Numbered from the stretch's first letter, positions 14,766 through 24,373 are shown. The stretch is DNA of 24,469 bases from Bacteroidia bacterium (GCA_025999435.1 BNXH01000026.1:1-24469), one strand, 5' to 3'. Notes: generated from the letters alone by a model not told the origin. Numbers and translations: made by a program.

Positions 14766-16958
14766 TTATTTTATTTTATGCACGGATATATCTTGAACAT
14801 TAATATTACCCTCAAATTTCAATGAGTTATAAGGTTCTGAAGGGAATATTATATTTGTCGAGACTAGTTCGCCGTCATTTATGAACAGTTCGGAAGAAGC
14901 ATTATCTATAAAGAGGCGAATTTTATATGTATTTTTTTTAACAAGGGAAGCTTTTATCTCTTCCGTGGCAAATTTTTCACTGAAATTAGTGATTCCACTC
15001 TTCGACCTGTCAGTCAGGAGTACCTCATCTTTTAAATTAAAAGAATATTTCAATTCTTCTTTCCTGCGATTTTCAAGCGTAAAACTGAATCTATCAATGC
15101 CTTTGGTAATTAAGGTCATTGCCACCTCGTACGCTCCATCATTTTTATCTAAAAGCTTATCAATGGTATATGCGCCTTCTACTTGAATATCTTTTATTTT
15201 TTTCGATTCATTCCTTAAATCGATTATATCTTTTAGAGGAGAATTACCTACAACTAAATGTTTCCCATTGTGTATGAGTTTCAATTCTCTAGGTAAGGTA
15301 CTTGCACTTTTAAAGTTAACTGTTGGTACTTGATTCGCATAATCCCAACTGCTCATCCACCCGATAAAAACTTTACGATTATCCGGAGCATTACTCCATG
15401 TTACTCCGGCATAATTATCTCTTCCATAGTCAAGCCAAATAGGATAAGGTAAATCATCGGCTTTAAATATTCTACCATCAAAATCGCCAATGAAATATTG
15501 GGTTGCACTTCCATTGTTAGGGCCACCGGGATTGATGCTTACAAATAAAACCCACTTTTTTTGTCCGTTATAGTCTAATGGGAACAGATCCGGACATTCC
15601 CATACGCCACCATGAGCACCTATGCCTTCTCCGAACTCACTAAGCTTTTCCCATTCTTTTAAGTTTCTCGACCCATAGAATGTAATGGTCTGGGAAGTAG
15701 CCAATGACATAATCCACTTATGTGAACTTTCATGCCAAAATACTTTCGGGTCACGGAAATCTATAATATTGGGATCTGTTAAGATTGGATTTTCTTTGTA
15801 TTTGGTAAATGTTTGCCCGTTATCGAGGCTATATGCAATGCTTTGAGTTTGAGTTTTTCCAGCAGAAGTGTAAAAAATGACCATAGCATCTTTTCCAAAA
15901 CCTGCTGTATTGTTCTTGTCAATAACAGCACTTCCAGAAAATATAGTACCTAAAGAATCTGGAGCTATTGCTACAGGTAGATGTTCCCATCTCTTCAAAT
16001 CTTTCGATATTGCATGTCCCCAATGCATGTTTCCCCATACGGAACCATAAGGATTATATTGATAAAAGAGATGGTACTTCCCGTTATGATATATCATCCC
16101 ATTAGGGTCATTCATCCAACCATATTTAGGTGAAAAATGATATGCCGGACGATATTTCTCATTACTGTCGAAATGGAAATCATTCGATTGTTTTATTTGA
16201 GAATACCCCAAATTGTCTTTTGCAATCTGAGAGAATATTAAATCTATATTATTACCTCTATATTTTTCAATATCTATAGGAACCCAATATGATATTTTGG
16301 TTTGTGCAAGACGTATATTAATAGGTACACCTTTTGTTTCGTTATCTATAATTAATCGGGTACTTATTTCCTGTGCTGAATCTTCAATTGGTATCAAAAG
16401 ATATTTCTTGTCTGCCTTAAATGATATTTTATGATTAATCATCAGTGTACTTATCTGATTATCACTCATCACAATCTGATCCACTAGTATATGCCCCCAG
16501 TCTCCAGTGTGATTGTCAACGATCTGAATTCTGGCATTCTGACCTTTAAATTGTTTAACATCCCATGTTATCCATTGTAAAGTCTCGCTATTTTCCAATG
16601 AGGTACTTTTATAAATACTTTTATTTCCAATTATTAATTCAATATAAGTATCATTACTCATTCCGCCACCCAATAGAAAATTGATATAGCCTCTTTCTAT
16701 TTTGAACTCCGAAGAAATAAGAGTTCCTTTTGAATTATCTCCCTGATTAAAACTGTTGGCTAAATATTTCCCCTCAAAGCCTTTTACTTCCTGCTGTTCG
16801 GGATAAGTTCCCTTTATTGGAGTATTCCCAAAAGCATCTCCTTGAATTGTCCATCTATCGTATGTTCCTGATTCAAAATCGTCAATGATGATGTCTACCG
16901 AGGAACATCCGGTCATCAGGGTTAGGAAAGTACAAAAAAATATTTCTATTTTTTTCAT
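14766..16958 (-). CDS. GH32 fructan hydrolase lipoprotein (levanase/inulinase type)
   Basis: This 730-residue lipoprotein has a signal peptide ending LMTGC (C18 lipidated) followed by SSVD. Residues 20-170 resemble the N-terminal jelly-roll module (DUF4980 type) found before GH32 in Bacteroidota, with IDDFESGTYDRWTIQG. The GH32 five-blade propeller starts near residue 270 and contains WMNDPNG (nucleophile D284), FRDP (transition-state stabiliser D403) and WECPD (acid/base E454). All three catalytic carboxylates are present. A C-terminal beta-sandwich follows, with SSELFINDGE. It should cleave beta-fructosyl bonds in levan, inulin or sucrose; exo or endo action and linkage cannot be read from the sequence. 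It is first in the minus-strand cluster and divergent from susC. Confidence 0.93.
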   Translation of the reverse strand: MKKIEIFFCTFLTLMTGCSSVDIIIDDFESGTYDRWTIQGDAFGNTPIKGTYPEQQEVKGFEGKYLANSFNQGDNSKGTLISSEFKIERGYINFLLGGGMSNDTYIELIIGNKSIYKSTSLENSETLQWITWDVKQFKGQNARIQIVDNHTGDWGHILVDQIVMSDNQISTLMINHKISFKADKKYLLIPIEDSAQEISTRLIIDNETKGVPINIRLAQTKISYWVPIDIEKYRGNNIDLIFSQIAKDNLGYSQIKQSNDFHFDSNEKYRPAYHFSPKYGWMNDPNGMIYHNGKYHLFYQYNPYGSVWGNMHWGHAISKDLKRWEHLPVAIAPDSLGTIFSGSAVIDKNNTAGFGKDAMVIFYTSAGKTQTQSIAYSLDNGQTFTKYKENPILTDPNIIDFRDPKVFWHESSHKWIMSLATSQTITFYGSRNLKEWEKLSEFGEGIGAHGGVWECPDLFPLDYNGQKKWVLFVSINPGGPNNGSATQYFIGDFDGRIFKADDLPYPIWLDYGRDNYAGVTWSNAPDNRKVFIGWMSSWDYANQVPTVNFKSASTLPRELKLIHNGKHLVVGNSPLKDIIDLRNESKKIKDIQVEGAYTIDKLLDKNDGAYEVAMTLITKGIDRFSFTLENRRKEELKYSFNLKDEVLLTDRSKSGITNFSEKFATEEIKASLVKKNTYKIRLFIDNASSELFINDGELVSTNIIFPSEPYNSLKFEGNINVQDISVHKIK

Positions 16959-17073
16959 GGTTTATTTTTTAAGTTATATAATATTGATTTATTTTTTTAG
17001 AAAATACCCACTGAGATTTAAAGTTATTATCTTTTATACAAAGGAATACTTATTAGTATAATAATGTGATAAC

Positions 17074-17141
17074 AAATGTTGCCAACGATTGTAAAAATGT
17101 TGCATCTTATTTATTTTCTTGCATATTGCAACATTTTTACA
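17074..17141. promoter_or_regulatory. Candidate operator: 15-bp perfect inverted repeat plus a third half-site
   Basis: TGTAAAAATGTTGCA at 17090-17104 and TGCAACATTTTTACA at 17127-17141 are perfect inverted copies with a 22-base spacer. A third copy of the core AAATGTTGC lies at 17074-17082, exactly 21 bases (two helical turns) before the same core at 17095-17103. The site sits between the divergent GH32 and susC genes, upstream of the susC promoter. This is where an AraC-type hybrid regulator would bind. Alternatively it could form a transcript hairpin. Binding is inference. Confidence 0.6.
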
Positions 17142-17184
17142 TATATCTGAAACATCCATTACACAGGGCGAAATTAAATCCATG

Positions 17185-17192
17185 TAGTTTTG
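17185..17192 (+). promoter_or_regulatory. Bacteroides-type -7 promoter element for susC
   Basis: TAGTTTTG fits the Bacteroidota -7 consensus TAnnTTTG. No TTTG box is seen at the usual -33 distance, as expected for a promoter needing an activator. The candidate operator ends 43 bases upstream. Transcription would start shortly downstream, which favours the susC ATG at 17238. Confidence 0.5.
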
Positions 17193-17237
17193 TACAATCA
17201 TGAAATTAATATGTTAAACAATAAATTTAATTACCAA

Positions 17238-20200
17238 ATGGAAAAACAAACTCACATTATTAAATTGAAATGTTGTATTTCAATATTATTCTTATTTGTT
17301 CTTCCTTCACTTTCTTTCTCCCAGACTAAAGGAGTAACAGGAGTTGTTACTTCGGCAGAAGATGGTTTGGGTACAATAGGAGTTAGTGTTGTTGAAAAGG
17401 GGACGACAAATGGAACAACTACTGATATTGAAGGAAAATATCAAATTCAATTAACAAGAGAATCGGCTACTCTTGTCTTCTCTATGATTGGAATGGTAGC
17501 ACAAGAAAAAACTGTTAGAAATGGAGATGTCGTTGATGTTGTTTTATCTGAAAACCAACAATTATTAGATGAGGTGGTTGTGACAGGTTATACAAGTGAA
17601 CGGAAAGTTGATATAACAGGATCTGTATCTGTTGTAAAAATGAAAGATATAGCAAATATTCCTACTGGAAATGTGTTATCATCTCTTCAAGGCCGTGTTC
17701 CCGGTGTTAATATAACTACTGATGGCACACCCGGTGGAATGAATACTTCGACTTTAATACGTGGCACAACAACAATCAATGATAGTTCTCCTCTTTATGT
17801 TATTGACGGGGTTATGACACGTGATAATATAGCCTCTATTTTATCATCCAATGATGTTGAATCTATTCAAGTATTAAAAGATGCTGCTTCCGCAGCAATT
17901 TATGGGGCACAGGCAGCCAATGGAGTGATAATTATCACAACAAAAAGAGCAAAGAAAGGTGAAATCAAAGTAGACTTTGATATGTCACTAACTGCACAAA
18001 CATTTACTACTGGAATTGACCTTCTAAATACTCAACAATGGGGAGATGTTTACTGGCAAGCCTATAAATATTCATATGGGGTTACGCCGAATAGTGCAGT
18101 ATACGGAAATGGTGAAACAGCAGTTCCGCAAGAATATTATTATAATACTGATAAATTGAAAATTAGAACTGCAAATACAGATTGGGCTAAGGAAATTTAT
18201 AGTACTTCATTGATGCAAAATTATAATGTTACGTTATCTAAAGGAGCAGACAACGGTTCAACGTCATTGACATTAAACTATATGGATCAGGACGGATTAA
18301 TAAGAAACACTGACTTTAAGCGTCTTAATACAAGATTAACATCTGATTATCATTTTTTGAATAATCGCTTACGTATCGGTGAGAGTATTAGCATTAACCG
18401 TTGGACACGTCACTTGAACCCCGGAGGTATTGAAGAACAAGTACTTGCTCAACATCCAGCTATTCCTATCTATGATGAGAATGGCGGATATGCAGGAGGT
18501 TATGTAGATATATTAGGTGATAAACCTAATATGATACGTCTAACAGATAACGAAAAGAATAATCGACATACATATTGGCGTATTTTTGGTAATGCATATA
18601 TTGAGGTGGAACCTGTGAAAAACCTTATTTTAAAATCCAATTTCGGTATAAACTATTATAATGAGTTTAACTCTGTGTTTATCCCATCATGGCAAGAAGG
18701 TTCCAGAACTGTGAAGACAAATGAGTTGACGACCTCAAATGCCTATAAATATAATTGGGTTTCATCTAATACAGCTGCTTATAATTTCACTATAAATAAG
18801 CATTCAGCTTCAGCCTTATTAGGATTTGAAGCGAAAAAAGACTATTCGGAACATCTTAACGGCTATGGGACTAATTTATCAATCGAAGATACTAACTATT
18901 TGTATTTGGATGGAGTAACTGCTGGTCAAACAGTAGGGAATAATGCCAGCACTTATGCCATGGTTTCCGTATTCGGAAGGGCAAATTATTCATATGATGG
19001 TAAATATTTATTGTCCGGAACTTTACGTCGAGATGCCTCTTCTCGTTTTGGTTCAAAAAAGAATTATGGTTATTTTCCTTCAGTATCAGGAGGATGGCGT
19101 ATTTCTAGTGAACCATTTATGTCAACTACAACAAACTGGCTTTCTGATTTAAAGCTGAGAGCATCATGGGGGATCAACGGAAATGATATGATCGACAATG
19201 AAGCTACATATACAAAATATATTGTAAGCTTAAGGGATGCCAGCTATAATATCAGTGGAGACGGGTCAATATTAGCACCGGGTGCATTCAAAGATATAAC
19301 AGGTAATCCACTTTTGAAATGGGAACAGACAACTCAGACAAATATTGGTATAGATGCAGCTTTCCTTAACAATCGCATGGGAATAGCTTTTGATTATTTC
19401 AACAAAGACACCAAAGATATGCTAATTAAACGTGACTATATTGCTGTTATAGGTGAAGGCGGTTACTATTGGTATAATGGTATTTCAATGAATAATAAAG
19501 GGTTTGAGGTCACTTTGAATTGGAGAGACAATATAAAAGATTTTAATTATGAAATAGCGTTAAATCTTTCGTATTATAAAAACAAGGTAACAGATTTGCC
19601 AAGTGATATATACTATACTTATGGAGGAGGTAATGGAACAGACAAAACAATAGTTGGAAAACCTTTGGGCTCATGGATGGGTTATAAGACCGATGGTATA
19701 TTCAGAACCCAAGAAGAGGTGAATGAATATAATTCTAAATATGACGTACAGATAGGCGAAGCAGGAATAGGCCGTGTCAAATATCAGGACATAAATGATG
19801 ATGGTAAAATAAACACAGCTGATCAGACATGGCTTGGATCTGATAGGCCAAAGCTGATTGGCGGCCTGAATCTGGCAGCATCTTATAAAGGTTTCGATAT
19901 AAACATGTTCTTTAACGGAATGGTTCGGGATGCATGGAATAATTCAAAATATTATACTGATTTTTTTCAATTATGGACAGGCAATCACTCCACTCGTTTA
20001 CTAAGTGCCCTAAGTGCTTGGAAAGAATATGAACAAACAGGAGTTTATAAATCTGATATACCTGCATTAACTGTAGATAATAAAAATAATGAAGAACGTG
20101 GCTCTGATTATTACATTGAAAATGGATCTTACATAAAATTAAAATCTTTAACATTAGGTTATACACTGCCAAATAAACTGATGAGTAGGCTAAAATTAAG

Positions 20201-20333
20201 AAATGCCCGGGTTTATATACAATCACAAAATCTTTTTACAATCACAAAATACAAAGGTGCAGATCCTGAAGGCTTAGGATATACTTATCCACTTCCCAGA
20301 ACATATACACTTGGATTGTCCTTTGGTTTTTAA
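17238..20333 (+). CDS. SusC-like TonB-dependent outer-membrane fructan importer
   Basis: From the ATG at 17238 this is a 1031-residue outer-membrane transporter that would import fructo-oligosaccharides with energy from TonB. The N-terminus is a signal peptide (ISILFLFVLPSLSFS, cleavage near residue 28). A carboxypeptidase-D-regulatory-like domain follows (about 33-107, with TTDIEGKYQI), then the TonB box DEVVVTG (111-117), a plug domain (SLQGRVPGVNI, LYVIDGV, VLKDAASAAIYGAQAANGVI) and a 22-strand barrel ending in the typical C-terminal phenylalanine (YTLGLSFGF). An ATG at 17211 in the same frame is also possible, but it lies too close to the likely transcription start and adds a hydrophilic leader. 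The susD gene follows after 26 bases. Substrate is inferred from the GH32 neighbours; it corresponds to BT1763 by position. Confidence 0.92.
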   Translation: MEKQTHIIKLKCCISILFLFVLPSLSFSQTKGVTGVVTSAEDGLGTIGVSVVEKGTTNGTTTDIEGKYQIQLTRESATLVFSMIGMVAQEKTVRNGDVVDVVLSENQQLLDEVVVTGYTSERKVDITGSVSVVKMKDIANIPTGNVLSSLQGRVPGVNITTDGTPGGMNTSTLIRGTTTINDSSPLYVIDGVMTRDNIASILSSNDVESIQVLKDAASAAIYGAQAANGVIIITTKRAKKGEIKVDFDMSLTAQTFTTGIDLLNTQQWGDVYWQAYKYSYGVTPNSAVYGNGETAVPQEYYYNTDKLKIRTANTDWAKEIYSTSLMQNYNVTLSKGADNGSTSLTLNYMDQDGLIRNTDFKRLNTRLTSDYHFLNNRLRIGESISINRWTRHLNPGGIEEQVLAQHPAIPIYDENGGYAGGYVDILGDKPNMIRLTDNEKNNRHTYWRIFGNAYIEVEPVKNLILKSNFGINYYNEFNSVFIPSWQEGSRTVKTNELTTSNAYKYNWVSSNTAAYNFTINKHSASALLGFEAKKDYSEHLNGYGTNLSIEDTNYLYLDGVTAGQTVGNNASTYAMVSVFGRANYSYDGKYLLSGTLRRDASSRFGSKKNYGYFPSVSGGWRISSEPFMSTTTNWLSDLKLRASWGINGNDMIDNEATYTKYIVSLRDASYNISGDGSILAPGAFKDITGNPLLKWEQTTQTNIGIDAAFLNNRMGIAFDYFNKDTKDMLIKRDYIAVIGEGGYYWYNGISMNNKGFEVTLNWRDNIKDFNYEIALNLSYYKNKVTDLPSDIYYTYGGGNGTDKTIVGKPLGSWMGYKTDGIFRTQEEVNEYNSKYDVQIGEAGIGRVKYQDINDDGKINTADQTWLGSDRPKLIGGLNLAASYKGFDINMFFNGMVRDAWNNSKYYTDFFQLWTGNHSTRLLSALSAWKEYEQTGVYKSDIPALTVDNKNNEERGSDYYIENGSYIKLKSLTLGYTLPNKLMSRLKLRNARVYIQSQNLFTITKYKGADPEGLGYTYPLPRTYTLGLSFGF

Positions 20334-20359
20334 TATCTAACAGATAAAAAATAAATGAT

Positions 20360-22126
20360 ATGAAAAATATAGTTTTATCACTTCTTATATTGTTTTTCGT
20401 CACAGGTTGTGACGATTTCCTGGATACCAAGCCTCAAGGACGATTGAGTGAAGATATACTAAATTCCAGTGAAGGGGTTGATTTGTTGGTAAATGCAGCC
20501 TATGCGGCACTAGGAGGTCCACGTGGACAAGAATGGGGTGTATGGTCATTTCCAACAACAAACTGGTCATACGGAGAAGTGCGCTCCGATAATGCCTACA
20601 AAGGAGGTGGTGGTACGGGTGATATAATGGACATTCATAAAATTGAGACTTATAATGTAGATGCAACACTGGGCAACATTGATGGCAAATGGTATCATCT
20701 GTATTGTAGTGTACAGCGGTGCAATTCGGCTTTACGTGTATTAAATAAAAGTACAGATGAAGAGGTTGCAAATCGTTCGTCCCGAATAGGAGAAATGAAA
20801 ACGCTTAGAGCGCATTACTATTTTGAACTGAGCCGTCTATATAACAAAATTGCTTATTTTGATGAAAATATAGAGATTGATGATTATACCAAGATATCGA
20901 ATAATCAATATACTCGTGATGAAATTTTAGGCATGATAGCTGACGAATTACAAACAGCTGCCGATATCCTTCCTCCCACCCAATCGGAGATTGGACGTGT
21001 TAATAAATACATAGCATTGGCATATAAAGCCAAAGTCAGACTTTATCAAGCCTACGTTCAGGATGAGAATACACATGCCGTTATATCTGTAAATAAAACA
21101 TTGATGCAGGAAGTGGTAGATTTATGCGATGAAGTCATTGGAAGTAATAAATATGATCTGCTAGATGATTTTCAACAATTAGACCTTGTCGCTTTTGAAA
21201 ATGGTAAGGAGTCCATTTTTGCAGTTCAATATTCTATGAATGACGGGACAGCCAGCGCAGGTCGCATAAATTGGAGTCATTTATTGAATACACCACAAGG
21301 TCCATATAGTGGGGATGGATTTTTCTTGCCTAGTCAGAATCTGGTTAATTCATATAAAACAGATGCTAATGGTCTCCCATTAGTTGACACATTCAATGAT
21401 CAAGATTACAGTACTATAACTTTTGACGGAAGCGGTAAACCTGTGAATACAAATGTTAGTTCAAACGTCGATCCGCGACTTGATTTTGTGATAGGTCGCC
21501 CCAATATCCGATGGAAAACATATACTGAGTCTCCATGTTTAAACTCATGGGTGCGTGATCAAGGAACATATGGATACAATTGTAGTAAACGTTTTTGTGT
21601 TTCTCCAGAAAGTCCTGATATGTTCGAAGGTTGGCCATGGGGTGCTTCACAACTTAACTGGCAAATAATAAGGTACGCAGATATTTTATTATGGAAAGCA
21701 GAAGCCTTGATTGAAATTGGAACTGATTTAGAAACAGCTCGCGGACTGATAAATGATATTCGCAATAGAGCGAAAGATAGTGAATATGTAAAAGATTTCA
21801 ATGATGAAACAAAATATGCAGCTAATTATAAAATAGAACCTTATCCGGCTACTGGTTGGACTCAGGATTATGCGCGTAAAGCTCTTCAATTTGAATCTCG
21901 ATTGGAAAAAGCAATGGAAGGAGAACGTTTTTTCGATTTAGTTAGATGGGGTATAGCTAAAGATGTAATGAATAAGTATTTTTCCGGAGAAAAAAGTAAA
22001 AGAGTTTATTATGCAAATTCCACTTTCCAGGATGGAAGAGATGAATATTATCCAATATCCAATGGTCAGTATAATTTTTCTGAAGGACTATATGTTCAGA
22101 ATCCAGGTTACGGGCAATTTAAATAA
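20360..22126 (+). CDS. SusD/RagB-like surface glycan-binding lipoprotein
   Basis: This 588-residue outer-membrane lipoprotein has the short signal peptide MKNIVLSLLILFFVTGC (lipidated C17), then DDFLDTKPQGRLSED, the usual opening of SusD proteins. The middle contains the helical tetratricopeptide-like segments (MKTLRAHYYFELSRLYN). The C-terminal part has the conserved ILLWKAEALIEIGTD and RLEKAMEGERFFDLVRWGIA. SusD caps the SusC barrel and captures polysaccharide at the surface. The gene pairs with the upstream susC (26-base gap) and corresponds to BT1762 by position. The binding specificity (levan, inulin or mixed fructan) cannot be read from the sequence because SusD proteins diverge quickly. 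The length is normal and the frame intact. Confidence 0.93.
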   Translation: MKNIVLSLLILFFVTGCDDFLDTKPQGRLSEDILNSSEGVDLLVNAAYAALGGPRGQEWGVWSFPTTNWSYGEVRSDNAYKGGGGTGDIMDIHKIETYNVDATLGNIDGKWYHLYCSVQRCNSALRVLNKSTDEEVANRSSRIGEMKTLRAHYYFELSRLYNKIAYFDENIEIDDYTKISNNQYTRDEILGMIADELQTAADILPPTQSEIGRVNKYIALAYKAKVRLYQAYVQDENTHAVISVNKTLMQEVVDLCDEVIGSNKYDLLDDFQQLDLVAFENGKESIFAVQYSMNDGTASAGRINWSHLLNTPQGPYSGDGFFLPSQNLVNSYKTDANGLPLVDTFNDQDYSTITFDGSGKPVNTNVSSNVDPRLDFVIGRPNIRWKTYTESPCLNSWVRDQGTYGYNCSKRFCVSPESPDMFEGWPWGASQLNWQIIRYADILLWKAEALIEIGTDLETARGLINDIRNRAKDSEYVKDFNDETKYAANYKIEPYPATGWTQDYARKALQFESRLEKAMEGERFFDLVRWGIAKDVMNKYFSGEKSKRVYYANSTFQDGRDEYYPISNGQYNFSEGLYVQNPGYGQFK

Positions 22127-22154
22127 AGTATTGTAAATGGTTATACATTTTTCG

Positions 22155-22183
22155 GCTATCCGGGTATAACCTATTCGGATAGC
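22155..22183 (+). promoter_or_regulatory. Hairpin between susD and the downstream GH32-like gene
   Basis: GCTATCCG (22155-22162) and CGGATAGC (22176-22183) are perfect inverted copies with a 13-base loop, in the 92-base gap after susD. Only a weak T-rich tail follows. It could reduce read-through or stabilise the susCD message, which would set a higher susCD level than the distal genes. The effect is inference. Confidence 0.45.
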
Positions 22184-22218
22184 TGATTATTATGAAAAAG
22201 CCTATAAACTAAATACCA

Positions 22219-24363
22219 ATGAAAAAACTAATCATTTTAATTTACATTCTTTTATTATCATTAATTCCTATATATGCCCAACAGACATGGAACTTTGATA
22301 ATAACAAACCACTAAATTCTGATTCGAACACACCTTTGATTCTTCATAGTATCCGGGATTTCCCGGAACTAGTAGAAGGTATAGAAGGAAAAGGATTAAG
22401 AACAGACGGATATACCACATGGCTTACAGCTAATTTTATCCCAGCTCAGGAAATAAAATCGATCTCGGCCTGGTTCGCATTGGAATCATTCCCTACCGAT
22501 ACCGCTGCATTCTATGGTATAAGGTCTTTAGATAAAGAGGAGGCTTTTTCTCTGTGTGTAGACAAATATGGGTCCGTTATGTTGAGTATATATCAGAATG
22601 GGGAATATGTTTATCTGCCGACTACATCCAAGGTTAGAAGATTTGAATGGATAAATCTTTTGTTGTCAATCAATAAAAAGAATATAGATGTATTTATTAA
22701 TGGAGATAAAAATTTTCACATTCCTTATCAACTAAAATCAACTTCTTTTAATGAGGTGATTTTAGCAAAAGATTTTAAGGATAAAAAATTAGGAATATAT
22801 GACCTAACTGTAATAAATGCAATAGTTGATGATATAAAGATATGGACAGAAGCTATTGACGATTATCAATCGATAAAGAATAAGTCATCTGTATTAGCAG
22901 GAAGAAAACCTGTTTTAGCTATCCCACACAGCAGGTTCGAAAAAGATTTTAGCAGGCCAAAATATCATTTGCTTCCTGCAGCCAATTGGACAAATGAAAC
23001 ACATGGCTTATTTTTTCATAAAAGCAGGTATCATATTTTCAATCAAAAAAATGCATCTAATCTATTTCTAGGGCAAATAAACTGGGGGCATTTCAGTAGT
23101 CCTGATCTTATCAACTGGACAGAACACAAGCCAGCCATAACACCTGAGCCCGGTTATGATTGTAATGGCATATGGTCAGGACATGCTGTAATTGATGATA
23201 ACCAGACACCGGTATTAGTATATACAACTGGAGGAGAAAAAATGGGAGTAGGTTTGGCATACCCGAAAGATGAAAATCTTATAGAATGGAGCAAATATGA
23301 GAACAACCCTGTCGTATGGGGACAACCAAAAGGTTATGCAAGGACGGATTTAAGAGATCAGTATGTCTGGAAAGAAAAAGACATCTGGTATATGATTATT
23401 GGTTTCGGTATAGTTGATGATAGTATTGAAAAGGGTGCTGTATTATTATATAAATCGAAAAACCTAAAGGATTGGGAGTTCATACACACTTTATTTGAAG
23501 GTGATCCTAAGACCGATGATTCTGGAATATTCTGGGAAATGCCTGTCTTTTGGAAACATGAAAATAAATATATCTTGTTGGTTAACAAAGTTCCACATCA
23601 GGGAGTTCCAGCCAAAGCAATGTACTGGACAGGGGAATTCAAAAATGAAAAATTTATTCCGGATCATAAAATACCGCATAATCTGGAAGTTATAAACCGC
23701 TTATTATCCCCATCAGTATCATATGATGAAAATGGATTAGTGACAGCGATTGCAATAATACCTGATGAAATAGGAAGCTGGGCAGCTTACCAACATGGCT
23801 GGACTCATCTTTATAGTATTCCTCGGGTATGGAACTTTAACAATGGGATAATAGAACAAACACCCCATCCATCACTAAAACAATTAAGAGGGGAGCGGAT
23901 TGAAGTGTCCCCAAAATCCATTTCAGAAGAAAAACCATTGAAATTGACAGATAATGATAATCAACTGGAAGTCAGACTGATTGTAAATCCTAACGGTTCT
24001 AAGAAATTTGGTTTTTATATACATAAAAATACTGATAACTCAGAATTTACCAAGATTTATTATGACGCTGTAAGCCAAGAAATAGTTGTAGACCAACGAT
24101 ATTCAAGTCTTAAGAAATATGTTCCATTAAATATACGTAAAGGAAAATATAAACTTGATTTATCTGAGCCCGTAGATTTTCATATATTCATCGATGGCTC
24201 TGTTATTGAGGTATTTATTAATAATAAGGATGCATTTACTACACGTATATTTCCATTGAAAGAAAATAGTAGCCAATTCGAGTTATTCACTGAAGATACA
24301 GATATAAAAGTGAAGGGTGAACTTTGGTATTTAAAGCAAGCTAATATGAATATCGATTTTTAA
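22219..24363 (+). CDS. Divergent GH32-like protein with N-terminal LamG-like module
   Basis: This 714-residue protein has a signal peptide ending IPIYA (cleavage before QQ, no lipobox). Residues 25-215 look like a concanavalin/LamG-type sandwich (TWLTANFIPAQEIKSISAWF, VDDIKIWTEAI). From about residue 245 the sequence aligns with the GH32 propeller: YHLLPAANWTNETHGL, LINWTEHKPA, DLRDQYVW, and a C-terminal beta-sandwich with FHIFIDGSVIEVFINNKDAF. The usual nucleophile motif WMNDPNG is NWTNETHG here, placing a glutamate (E260) where the aspartate belongs. D380 and E440 keep the positions of the stabiliser and acid/base. It may be a subfamily with unusual chemistry or specificity, or a fructan-binding protein. 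It follows susD by 92 bases on the same strand, where the levan locus of B. thetaiotaomicron carries other fructan proteins. Confidence 0.8.
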   Translation: MKKLIILIYILLLSLIPIYAQQTWNFDNNKPLNSDSNTPLILHSIRDFPELVEGIEGKGLRTDGYTTWLTANFIPAQEIKSISAWFALESFPTDTAAFYGIRSLDKEEAFSLCVDKYGSVMLSIYQNGEYVYLPTTSKVRRFEWINLLLSINKKNIDVFINGDKNFHIPYQLKSTSFNEVILAKDFKDKKLGIYDLTVINAIVDDIKIWTEAIDDYQSIKNKSSVLAGRKPVLAIPHSRFEKDFSRPKYHLLPAANWTNETHGLFFHKSRYHIFNQKNASNLFLGQINWGHFSSPDLINWTEHKPAITPEPGYDCNGIWSGHAVIDDNQTPVLVYTTGGEKMGVGLAYPKDENLIEWSKYENNPVVWGQPKGYARTDLRDQYVWKEKDIWYMIIGFGIVDDSIEKGAVLLYKSKNLKDWEFIHTLFEGDPKTDDSGIFWEMPVFWKHENKYILLVNKVPHQGVPAKAMYWTGEFKNEKFIPDHKIPHNLEVINRLLSPSVSYDENGLVTAIAIIPDEIGSWAAYQHGWTHLYSIPRVWNFNNGIIEQTPHPSLKQLRGERIEVSPKSISEEKPLKLTDNDNQLEVRLIVNPNGSKKFGFYIHKNTDNSEFTKIYYDAVSQEIVVDQRYSSLKKYVPLNIRKGKYKLDLSEPVDFHIFIDGSVIEVFINNKDAFTTRIFPLKENSSQFELFTEDTDIKVKGELWYLKQANMNIDF

Positions 24364-24373
24364 AAAGCACATT

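Noticed and set aside
17190..17237. TTG or ATG (17211) starts upstream of the chosen susC start
   Set aside because: The TTG lies within the likely -7 element, and the ATG at 17211 would leave almost no leader and put a hydrophilic stretch before the signal peptide. 17211 is kept only as an alternative.
19912..20226. 104-codon minus-strand frame inside susC
   Set aside because: It lies fully antisense to conserved SusC barrel sequence and shows no family features.
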